56,595 bases of DNA, from contig NZ_FBYA01000005.1 of the NCBI RefSeq assembly GCF_001517545.1, positions 155,381 to 211,975 on the forward strand. Direction: 5' to 3'. The stretch is from Limnohabitans sp. Rim47 (GTDB lineage Bacteria > Pseudomonadota > Gammaproteobacteria > Burkholderiales > Burkholderiaceae_C). The position numbers were made by a program, and so were the translations under genes. Shown one piece after another: positions 24,601-30,640 of the stretch. Numbering within the stretch: position 1 is the first letter of the stretch; each line of letters starts with the position of its first letter. A model generated the notes under the pieces. That model was not told where the DNA came from. It saw only the letters and a list, made by a program, of their open reading frames with translations, and did not search any database.

Positions 24601-27600
24601 CATCGAACTCGCCCCCATCAGAACCCAAACGCTCAGCCACCCCCAACACCTCCCCCATCGACTCGGCGTACTCGCGCAGCGCCAGCCCGGTGTGCGATGT
24701 GGCGTGTTGGCGCACCTCTTCTGGCGTGCCTTCGGCCACGACAAGGCCCCCGGCATCACCGCCCTCTGGCCCCAAATCGATCAGCCAATCACTGGCACGA
24801 ATCACATCCAGGTTGTGCTCGATGACGATGAGCGAATGCCCCGCTTCGAGCAGTTTGCGCAAAGCCCGCATGAGCTTGGCGATGTCGTCAAAGTGCAGCC
24901 CCGTGGTCGGCTCGTCGAACAAAAACAGCGTGCCCTTGCGTGCCAGACTTTGGCGGCTTTTGGAAGCACTCTTGGCCGCTTCGGCCAAGAAACCAGCGAG
25001 CTTGAGGCGCTGCGCCTCGCCGCCCGACAAGGTGGGCACGGGCTGGCCCAATTTCACATATTCCAAACCCACATCCACGATGGGTTGCAGGGCACGGATC
25101 ACGTCGCGGTCTTGCGCGAACAAGGCGGCAGCTTCACTCACCGTGAGGTCGAGCACATCGGCCACGTTCAGGTGGCGCGCTTGCGCCTGGCCCAAAGCCT
25201 GGCGCTCCACGGTGATCTCCAAAATCTCAGGTCGGTAGCGTTGGCCATCGCAATCGGGGCAGCGCAAATACACATCGCTCAAGAACTGCATCTCGACGTG
25301 CTCAAAACCCGAGCCGCCGCAAGTGGGGCAGCGGCCATCGCCGCCGTTGAAGCTGAACTTGCTGGCGGTGTAGCCACGTTGGCGCGACAGCGGTGCGGTG
25401 GCAAAAATTTCACGAATCGCGTCCCACGCGCCCACATAGCTCACCGGGTTGGAGCGAGCTGTTTTGCCAATGGGCGACTGGTCCACAAACACCACATCGC
25501 TCAGGTGGTCAGCACCCAACAGGCGCTCGTGTGCGCCGGGGGTTTCGGTGGCTTTGCCAAAGTGGCGCATCAGCGCCGGAGCCAGCACATCCTGGATCAA
25601 ACTCGACTTGCCCGAACCGCTGACGCCCGTGATGGTGACCAAGCGTTGCAGCGGAAAGTCAACGCTGATGTTTTGCAGGTTGTGCTCGCGTGCGCCTTCC
25701 AAAATCAAACGCGGTGTGCTGTCAGTCACCATGCGCTTGAAGCCCAGGCCCACTTGTTTGCGCCCGCCCAAATAGGCGCCCGTGAGTGTGTCGGCGTGGC
25801 GCAGGTCGGCGGTGGTGCCGTCGAACACGATCTGGCCACCGCGCTCGCCGGGGCCAGGCCCCATGTCGATCATGCGGTCGGCAGCCATCATCACCGCCGG
25901 GTCGTGCTCGACCACCACCAAGGTGTTGCCCGCATCGCGCAGGCGGTGCATGGCTTGGGTGATACGGTTCATGTCACGCGGGTGCAGGCCGATGCTGGGC
26001 TCATCGAGCACAAACAAGGTGTTGACCAGCGAGGTGCCCAAGGCCGTGGTCAGGTTGATGCGTTGCACCTCGCCGCCACTGAGCGTGCGGCTTTGGCGGT
26101 CGAGTGTGAGGTAGCCGATGCCCACGTCGCACAGGTATTTCAGGCGGGTGGTGATTTCTTCAAGCAAGAGTTGCAGGGCTTTTTGTTCTGCGCTTTTGCC
26201 TTGGGTTTTGGCCTGGCCGGCTTCGGTGGCCACTTCGGCGTTGCGTTCTGTGTCAGAGCGGGGGGCGGGCTCCTCATGAGGCGGGGGTACGCCAAAATCG
26301 TCGCCCGCCCCCCGCTCTGACGCAGACCTTGTCGTGGATCGGGCGCTCAGTGCCCTCTCTGTCGCCGTTGCTGTTGCTGCCTGTGCTTGTGCGCCCCCCA
26401 CGGCTTCGGCCGGGGATGGGCTGGGTGACGATTTTGGCGTACCCCCGACGTATGAGGAGCCCAGCCCATCCCCGGCCGAAGCCTCATCAGCCGCCGATGA
26501 CGCATGCCCAGACGCCGACAGCCGGTCAAAAAACAAACGCAGCCGATCGAGCGGCATGATCATCATGTCGTGCAAGCTCAGGCCCGGCAGGGCTTCGAGT
26601 TGCGCACGCGTCCACTTCACCCCGGTGGGCATGAAGCGCTTTTCAACAGGCAGCACCCCGTCGGCGTCAGAGTGGTTGCCAATGCGCCACAGCAAGCTCT
26701 CGGTCTTCAGCCGTGCGCCTTGGCAACTGGGGCATTCGGTGTAGCTGCGGTATTTCGACAACAGCACACGGATGTGCATCTTGTAGGCCTTGCTTTCCAG
26801 GTACTCAAAAAACCGCTTGATGCCATACCACTGCTGGTTCCATTTGCCTTTGTATTCGGGCGAGCCCTTGATGACCCAGTCTTTCTGACTGGCGGTCAAC
26901 TTGTCCCAGGCTGTGTCACGCGGGATGCCTGCCGTTTCGGCGTGGCGCATCAGGTCGTCTTGGCATTCTTTCCAAGCCGGGGTCTGGATGGTCTTGATCG
27001 CACCGGCCCGCAGCGTGAGTTTTTCGTTGGGAATGACCAAACCGTAGTCGACACCGATCACGCGGCCAAAACCCCGGCAAGTCTCGCAGGCCCCCACCGC
27101 AGAGTTGAAAGAGAACATCGACGGGATCGGGTCGGTGTAACGCTGATCGCTTTCGGGGCAATGCAAGCCTGTAGAAAAACGCCACAGGTCGAACGTCGCT
27201 TCAGAAGTCGCCGAAGACAAGCTGGGGTCTGACCCCGATTTTTTTTCGACGTAAACGTTGAGGCGGCCACCCCGTTTGAGGGCCACCTCAATGGCTTCCA
27301 CCACACGGGCTTTTTCGGCCTTGCCCAAACGAAAACGGTCAGCGATCACGTCCAGCACTTTGCGCGGGCCGTTGGGTGTGGCCACCTCGCGCTCGGCCTG
27401 CACCTTGGTAAAACCGCTGGCCGACAACCACTGTTCGACCTGCTCGGCACTGGTGTTGGCGGGCAACTCGACCGGAAAGGTCAGGTAAAGGCGCGGGTCT
27501 TGGGCCTGCGCGGCACGCGCTGCCAGCTCGGCATAAATGGTTTCAGGCGTGTCATGCCGAACGGCTTGTGCAGTGTCCTTGTCAAACAACTGGCCAAGAC

Positions 27601-27946
27601 GTGCAAACAACAACTTGAGGTGGTCGTTCAGCTCGGTCATGGTGCCCACGGTCGAGCGCGAGCTGCGCACCGGGTTGGTCTGGTCAATCGCAATGGCGGG
27701 CGGCACGCCTTCGACCTTGTCCACCGCGGGTTTGTCCATCCGATCCAAAAACTGCCGCGCATAGGCGCTGAAGGTCTCTACATAACGTCGCTGGCCTTCG
27801 GCATACAAGGTGTCAAAAACCAGACTCGACTTGCCCGAACCGCTGGGTCCGGTGACCACGGTCAATTCACCCGTGCGGATGTCAAGATCGATGTTTTTGA
27901 GGTTGTGCTGACGGGCACCACGGATGCGGATGAGACCTTGGGGCAT
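21629..27946 (-). CDS. uvrA: Giant tandem UvrA (excinuclease ABC subunit A, two UvrA units fused)
   Basis: About 2105 residues, more than twice a normal UvrA (about 940). Four Walker A motifs are visible: GPSGSGKS near residue 33 and GVSGSGKS near 776, 1209 and 1787, each followed later by LSGGE signatures. Each unit has zinc-binding CxxC modules (for example CETCRGFG, CPTCGGSGF, CPDCVGTG, CPSCEGQG) and a region in the place of the UvrB-binding domain. Unit 1 covers roughly 1-1120 and unit 2 roughly 1190-2105. UvrA finds bulky lesions in DNA and loads UvrB; tandem forms are known in some bacteria. Four palindromic repeats are translated in frame at about residues 488-516, 541-567, 1130-1149 and 1718-1746, all in linker-like positions. 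The start at ATG 27946 (MPQGLIRIRGARQHNLKN) is the usual UvrA start. No terminator separates it from the convergent methyltransferase gene. Confidence 0.93.
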   Translation of the reverse strand: MPQGLIRIRGARQHNLKNIDLDIRTGELTVVTGPSGSGKSSLVFDTLYAEGQRRYVETFSAYARQFLDRMDKPAVDKVEGVPPAIAIDQTNPVRSSRSTVGTMTELNDHLKLLFARLGQLFDKDTAQAVRHDTPETIYAELAARAAQAQDPRLYLTFPVELPANTSAEQVEQWLSASGFTKVQAEREVATPNGPRKVLDVIADRFRLGKAEKARVVEAIEVALKRGGRLNVYVEKKSGSDPSLSSATSEATFDLWRFSTGLHCPESDQRYTDPIPSMFSFNSAVGACETCRGFGRVIGVDYGLVIPNEKLTLRAGAIKTIQTPAWKECQDDLMRHAETAGIPRDTAWDKLTASQKDWVIKGSPEYKGKWNQQWYGIKRFFEYLESKAYKMHIRVLLSKYRSYTECPSCQGARLKTESLLWRIGNHSDADGVLPVEKRFMPTGVKWTRAQLEALPGLSLHDMMIMPLDRLRLFFDRLSASGHASSAADEASAGDGLGSSYVGGTPKSSPSPSPAEAVGGAQAQAATATATERALSARSTTRSASERGAGDDFGVPPPHEEPAPRSDTERNAEVATEAGQAKTQGKSAEQKALQLLLEEITTRLKYLCDVGIGYLTLDRQSRTLSGGEVQRINLTTALGTSLVNTLFVLDEPSIGLHPRDMNRITQAMHRLRDAGNTLVVVEHDPAVMMAADRMIDMGPGPGERGGQIVFDGTTADLRHADTLTGAYLGGRKQVGLGFKRMVTDSTPRLILEGAREHNLQNISVDFPLQRLVTITGVSGSGKSSLIQDVLAPALMRHFGKATETPGAHERLLGADHLSDVVFVDQSPIGKTARSNPVSYVGAWDAIREIFATAPLSRQRGYTASKFSFNGGDGRCPTCGGSGFEHVEMQFLSDVYLRCPDCDGQRYRPEILEITVERQALGQAQARHLNVADVLDLTVSEAAALFAQDRDVIRALQPIVDVGLEYVKLGQPVPTLSGGEAQRLKLAGFLAEAAKSASKSRQSLARKGTLFLFDEPTTGLHFDDIAKLMRALRKLLEAGHSLIVIEHNLDVIRASDWLIDLGPEGGDAGGLVVAEGTPEEVRQHATSHTGLALREYAESMGEVLGVAERLGSDGGEFDVLAGRSGVRGGEAAVSAISSYGGGTPKSSPSDTPTSLASVRGRDGTGSTAMPAKRAPVLNNNIQIVNAKEHNLKNLSVNIPRGKFNVVTGVSGSGKSTLAFDILFNEGQRRYLESLNAYARSIVQPAGRPEVDAVYGIPPTVAIEQRLSRGGRKSTVGTTTEVWHFLRLLYVKLGIQHCVHDNTPVQPQTPDSIIAQLMTRFRGQHIGLLAPLVNNRKGVYTELADWARPRGYTHLRVDGDFLPTQGFPRIDRFKEHNIELPVASLDVLPANETTLRQALSKALEHGKGVVHVLSDLDGLREAMFEGHSTARIGQHRVFSTLRACPACATSYTELDPRLFSYNSKHGWCPDCVGTGVKLSKDERKVFDDSVRDDKDKGREQTFAEPEIEDLADVACPSCEGTRLNATARAVRLGVAPGQGWRITDIASLSVSDVRIWVGQLQLVGRDADIARDLVPEIKSRLEFLEEVGLGYLTLDRGAPTLSGGEAQRIRLAAQLGSNLQGVCYVLDEPTIGLHARDNQILLNALHKLGDKGNTLVVVEHDEDTIRRADHIIDIGPSAGKRGGRLVAEGSVADITAAADSQTGRYLLHAMKHPMQLRRVVDASLWGDGAGSSYVGGTPKSSPTPPPHKEAVGGVDLQWLTLTGANLHNLRQVDVQVPLKRLVAVTGVSGSGKSTLARDVLLANVQALVSQRSTFAGRTAQDAGHRVALTACSDVQGFETIDRVLEVDQTPIGKTPRSCLATYIGFWDTIRKLFAETLEAKARGYAAGRFSFNTGEGRCPSCEGQGLRTIEMSFLPDVKVPCETCRGARFNPETLAVTWRGKSIGDVLQMEVDEAVDFFASMPSIAHPLQLLKDVGLGYLTLGQPSPTLSGGEAQRIKLVTELTKVRDEVGKRGNKAPHTLYVLDEPTVGLHMADVDKLISVLHRLVNAGHSVIVIEHDLDVIAEADWVIDLGPEGGNAGGRIVAAMTPEALVHLGTHTGVALRPVLARV
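22710..22795 (+). repeat. Hairpin repeat copy A inside uvrA
   Basis: The core is at 22737-22768 (GACGATTTTGGCGTACCCCC, then GACGTATGAGGA). It is flanked by 27-bp inverted arms at 22710-22736 and 22769-22795 that pair at 24 of 27 positions; the other three are all G-T wobbles on the plus strand. The arms begin GCTTC and end GAAGC, as in copy D, and CCCCCCAC also precedes both. On the uvrA strand the core encodes SSYVGGTPKSS, in the linker before the fourth ATPase motif. Confidence 0.88.
24503..24560 (+). repeat. Hairpin repeat copy B inside uvrA
   Basis: The core is at 24516-24547 and differs from copies A and D at one base (CCGCCGTATG). Perfect 8-bp arms GGTGTCAG/CTGACACC lie at 24503-24510 and 24553-24560; five weakly matching bases separate each arm from the core. 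This is the shortest-stemmed copy. It encodes SSYGGGTPKSS in the linker joining the two UvrA units. The arms share GTCAGAG with copy C. Confidence 0.8.
26247..26326 (-). repeat. Hairpin repeat copy C inside uvrA (opposite orientation)
   Basis: The core at 26271-26302 is the reverse complement of the other copies and carries GCCTCATGAGGA at its 3' end. The 24-bp arms at 26247-26270 and 26303-26326 pair at 23 of 24 positions; the exception is a T-G wobble. Because the core is inverted relative to uvrA, it encodes a different peptide, DDFGVPPPHEE, still in frame. It lies 75 bp from copy D in the same protein linker. Confidence 0.87.
26402..26483 (+). repeat. Hairpin repeat copy D inside uvrA
   Basis: The core at 26427-26458 is identical to copy A. 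The 25-bp arms at 26402-26426 and 26459-26483 pair at 24 of 25 positions, with one T-G wobble next to the core. The arm sequence (GGCTTCGGCCGGGGATGGG) is unlike that of copies B or C. It encodes SSYVGGTPKSS in a variable linker upstream of the first LSGGE motif, at a site where ordinary UvrA has a short loop. Confidence 0.88.
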
Positions 27947-28010
27947 GCTTGGCTTTATTCGGTGAAGGCCAAACATTCTAGGTCGCGGACCGTGACATGT
28001 CTGATGCCCA

Positions 28011-28039
28011 AAAGAAAAGCCACGCGACTGCGTGGCTTT
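28011..28039 (-). terminator. Rho-independent terminator after the small membrane protein gene
   Basis: Perfect 10-bp arms AAAGCCACGC/GCGTGGCTTT around a four-base loop, followed on the minus strand by TTCTTT. It lies between the 66-residue protein gene and uvrA and separates their transcription. Confidence 0.82.
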
Positions 28040-28085
28040 GGGTCTTGGCACCCAACCGAAGTCAAGTGCCTGCAGTCAGCAGTGC

Positions 28086-28286
28086 TTACTTGGCAGCGCT
28101 GGCTTCAGCAGCAGGGGCTGCAGCGGGTGCGGGCGCGGCAGCAGGTGCATCGGCTTTGGCTGGCTCTGAGTGCACTGCGTCAGCGCCGTGCTTTTCGCCA
28201 CTCATGTCCAACTTGTCACCGCCCTTGCTGATCACGTAAATGCCCAAGGCAGCAAAGATCACGAATCCAACAGCAATTTTCCACAT
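28086..28286 (-). CDS. Small single-pass membrane protein, unknown function
   Basis: A 66-residue protein with one N-terminal membrane segment (IAVGFVIFAALGIYVI) and a short charged stretch followed by an Ala/Pro-rich tail of about 30 residues. I do not recognise a family. A GGAGTTG ribosome site precedes the ATG, and the gene has its own downstream terminator and an upstream terminator, so it looks like a real monocistronic gene. The tail may sit in the periplasm. Confidence 0.65.
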   Translation of the reverse strand: MWKIAVGFVIFAALGIYVISKGGDKLDMSGEKHGADAVHSEPAKADAPAAAPAPAAAPAAEASAAK

Positions 28287-28304
28287 AGTTCAACTCCAAT
28301 AATG

Positions 28305-28331
28305 AAAAAGGCCCTCCACAGAGGGAAGGCC
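28305..28331 (-). terminator. Rho-independent terminator after the MHS transporter gene
   Basis: On the minus strand GGCCTTCC pairs with GGAGGGCC (eight pairs, one wobble) around a six-base loop, followed by five T residues. It lies 45 bp past the transporter stop. Confidence 0.85.
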
Positions 28332-28375
28332 CAGAATGTAGCACCCGAGTCACCCCGGGATGCTTACAAGATCGA

Positions 28376-30136
28376 TCAGTCGTCGGCGTAGATGTCGACG
28401 TCTTTGGTTTCCTTGATGAACAAGCCACCAATCACGACGGTTGCACCGGCGATGATGATGGGGTACCACAAGCCGTTGTACATGTTACCGGTCTGGGCCA
28501 CGATCGCGAAAGCAGTCGTAGGCAACAGGCCACCAAACCAGCCGTTACCAATGTGGTAAGGCAAGGACATGGAGGTGTAACGGATGCGGGTTGGGAACAT
28601 CTCGACCAGCATGGCGGCGATAGGACCGTAGACCATGGTCACCAACAACACCAAGTAAGTGAGGATGATGATGACGGTGACCTTGTCGAACTTGGCCATA
28701 TCGGCTTTGACGGGGTAGTTCGCGCCTTTCAGTGCGGCACCCAGGTTCGAAGCCAGCAAAGTCGCACCAGCGGTCTTCTCGTTGCTCAGGTCTTTGACAG
28801 ACTTGTCAGCAGCGGCGATGGCCTTGGCATCTTTGGGTTCAGCAGCATTCAAAGCAGCCAGCTTTTCCTCAGCCTTGGCCTTGGCAGCAGCAACATCTTC
28901 AGCTGTGTACTTGACGTTCACCACGGTCTCGCCGACCTTGATGATGGCGGGTGTACCGGCAGGTGCCACTTCGTTGGAGTAGCTCACCGAAGCGCCAGCC
29001 AAACGTTGCTTGGCGATGTCGCAAGACGATGTGAACTTCTTGGTGCCTGTGGGGTTGAACTGGAACGAGCACTCGGCTGGATCAGCAATCACCACCACTT
29101 GCGATGCGGCTTGAGCAGCATACAGGTCTGGGTTAGCAGCCTTGGTCAATGCCTTGAACACAGGGAAGTAGGTCAAAGCAGCCAACAAGCAACCGGCCAA
29201 GATGATCGGCTTGCGGCCAATCTTGTCAGACAGGGCGCCAAAGATGACGAAAAACGGTGTGCCGATGATCAAAGAGATCGCCACCATGATGTTGGCGGTT
29301 GCGCCGTCCACTTTCAACGCTTGTGTCAAGAAGAACAAAGCGTAGAACTGACCCGAGTACCAGACCACAGCTTGACCCGCAGTCAAACCGACCAGGGCCA
29401 AGATCACGATCTTCAGGTTTTTCCACTGACCGAAAGACTCGGACAGAGGGGCTTTGGAGGTCTTGCCTTCGGCTTTCATTTTCACGAAAGCAGGCGATTC
29501 GTTCATGCTCAAGCGAATGAAGACCGAAATGATCAACATGATGATCGAGACGATGAATGGAACGCGCCAGCCCCATTCTGCGAAGGCGTCTTCACCGATG
29601 ATGGTCCGTGTGCCCAGAATCACCATCAAGGACAGGAACAAGCCCAAAGTCGCTGTGGTCTGGATCCAGGCCGTGTAGGCGCCGCGTTTGCCGTGAGGGG
29701 CATGCTCGGCCACGTAAGTGGCAGCACCACCGTACTCACCACCCAAAGCCAGGCCTTGCAGCAAGCGCAGGCAGATCAGGATGACGGGAGCGGCAACGCC
29801 AATGCTGGCGTAGTTGGGCAAGATGCCCACGATGAAGGTAGAGGCACCCATGATCAGGATCGTGACCAGGAAGGTGTACTTGCGGCCGATCATGTCGCCC
29901 AGACGGCCGAAGAAGATCGCGCCGAAAGGACGCACGATGAAGCCGGCAGCAAACGCCAACAACGCGAAGATGAAGGCAGAACCTTCATCCAAGCCGCTGA
30001 AGAACTGCTTGGCAATGATCGCGGCCAACGAGCCGTACAGGTAAAAGTCGTACCACTCAAAAACGGTACCCAGAGAAGAGGCAAAAATTACCTTCTTCTC
30101 TTCCGCCGACATCGGACGGGGTTCAGTTGTAGCCAT
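28376..30136 (-). CDS. MFS transporter, metabolite:H+ symporter (MHS) family, with a large periplasmic insertion
   Basis: A 586-residue inner membrane permease. The first half is classical MHS (ShiA/ProP-like): SLGTVFEWYDFYLYGSLAAI, FGRLGDMIGRKYTFL and LLQGLALGGEYGGAATYVAEHAP. Between predicted TM9 and TM10 there is an extra stretch of about 140 residues (about 338-480) with two Cys (near 356 and 372) and an Ala/Lys/Glu-rich part that may form a coiled coil. By the usual topology this domain is periplasmic. Typical MHS proteins have 420-500 residues. The start at ATG 30136 follows a GGAGAC site. The substrate is unknown; relatives carry organic acids or osmolytes. Confidence 0.88.
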   Translation of the reverse strand: MATTEPRPMSAEEKKVIFASSLGTVFEWYDFYLYGSLAAIIAKQFFSGLDEGSAFIFALLAFAAGFIVRPFGAIFFGRLGDMIGRKYTFLVTILIMGASTFIVGILPNYASIGVAAPVILICLRLLQGLALGGEYGGAATYVAEHAPHGKRGAYTAWIQTTATLGLFLSLMVILGTRTIIGEDAFAEWGWRVPFIVSIIMLIISVFIRLSMNESPAFVKMKAEGKTSKAPLSESFGQWKNLKIVILALVGLTAGQAVVWYSGQFYALFFLTQALKVDGATANIMVAISLIIGTPFFVIFGALSDKIGRKPIILAGCLLAALTYFPVFKALTKAANPDLYAAQAASQVVVIADPAECSFQFNPTGTKKFTSSCDIAKQRLAGASVSYSNEVAPAGTPAIIKVGETVVNVKYTAEDVAAAKAKAEEKLAALNAAEPKDAKAIAAADKSVKDLSNEKTAGATLLASNLGAALKGANYPVKADMAKFDKVTVIIILTYLVLLVTMVYGPIAAMLVEMFPTRIRYTSMSLPYHIGNGWFGGLLPTTAFAIVAQTGNMYNGLWYPIIIAGATVVIGGLFIKETKDVDIYADD

Positions 30137-30271
30137 GAAGCTGTCTCCAAAAAAGAGTCCCCGACACGGAGACTTGGTGGCGATTCTTGGGTGCAGCACT
30201 TGCCCGCATCTGACAGCGAACCAACACATACTTACAGCACAAGTAGAAACCCTTGGTATTTTTCCCGCAGT

Positions 30272-30293
30272 GTGAAAACAGGCTGTTTTTCAC
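30272..30293. promoter_or_regulatory. Inverted repeat in the divergent transporter/DUF4212 gap
   Basis: GTGAAAACAG and CTGTTTTTCAC face each other with a one-base centre; the arms pair over ten bases with one extra T on the right. The site lies between the divergent MHS transporter and DUF4212 genes, so it may be an operator. No T-run follows the stem, so it is not a typical terminator. Confidence 0.35.
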
Positions 30294-30361
30294 GGGTAAT
30301 CCCTAGCGCTTCACCCGCCGATAATGGCCACTCCATTTCTTGATTCCACCGCTCATTACCC

Positions 30362-30634
30362 GTGGCCACCCCAAAATCCCAGTCTGCACGCCTGAAAATT
30401 CGCTTTTTGACAGGCGTTTTGTATCTGGTGTGGGCGTTGGTGGGCTTTGCTTGGGTTTGGTTTGCAAGGGCATTGGACTTCACCATCGGTGACTGGACCC
30501 TCAACTTCTGGGTGGCCGCCCAAGGCAGCATTCTGTTTTTTTTGCTGATCACTGTGGTGAACGCATGGTTGGTTAACCGCTGGGAAAAAGTGATTGAAGA
30601 TGAAGAGGCACAAGCGCCGCCTTCATCGCATTGA
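30362..30634 (+). CDS. DUF4212 family small membrane protein
   Basis: A 90-residue protein with two membrane segments (TGVLYLVWALVGFAWVWFA and FWVAAQGSILFFLLITVVNAW) and a charged C-terminus. FWVAAQGSILFF is the hallmark of the DUF4212 family, normally the small subunit encoded just before an ActP-like sodium:solute symporter. No such symporter follows here; the next gene is a kinase on the other strand. The start at GTG 30362 is the only start that keeps the whole family region, and it lacks a strong ribosome site. Confidence 0.78.
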   Translation: MATPKSQSARLKIRFLTGVLYLVWALVGFAWVWFARALDFTIGDWTLNFWVAAQGSILFFLLITVVNAWLVNRWEKVIEDEEAQAPPSSH

Positions 30635-30640
30635 ACCCAT

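Noticed and set aside
22823..26320. Two open frames of over 500 codons antisense to uvrA
   Set aside because: They mirror the GC-rich third positions of uvrA, lack recognisable domains and have no sensible ribosome sites.
22710..26483. Hairpin repeats read as a CRISPR array
   Set aside because: Spacing between copies ranges from about 75 bp to about 1.8 kb, orientation varies, and the repeats lie within a translated gene with no cas genes nearby.
22710..26483. Hairpin repeats read as integron attC sites or terminators
   Set aside because: The GTTRRRY/RYYYAAC boxes of attC are absent, no integrase gene was seen, and no T-run follows any stem.
22710..26483. Insertion sequence remnants inside uvrA
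   Set aside because: Units are only 58-86 bp, no transposase fragment was seen, and no direct target duplication flanks them; the flanks are inverted, not direct, repeats.
21629..27946. Extra length of UvrA explained by an intein or a frameshift fusion of two genes
   Set aside because: There are no intein splicing motifs, both halves are complete UvrA units, and a continuous linker joins them without stop codons.
28553..30343. Open frame of about 596 codons antisense to the MHS transporter
   Set aside because: Its Asp/Gln/His-rich translation has no family likeness, whereas the minus-strand frame has clear MHS motifs and membrane segments.
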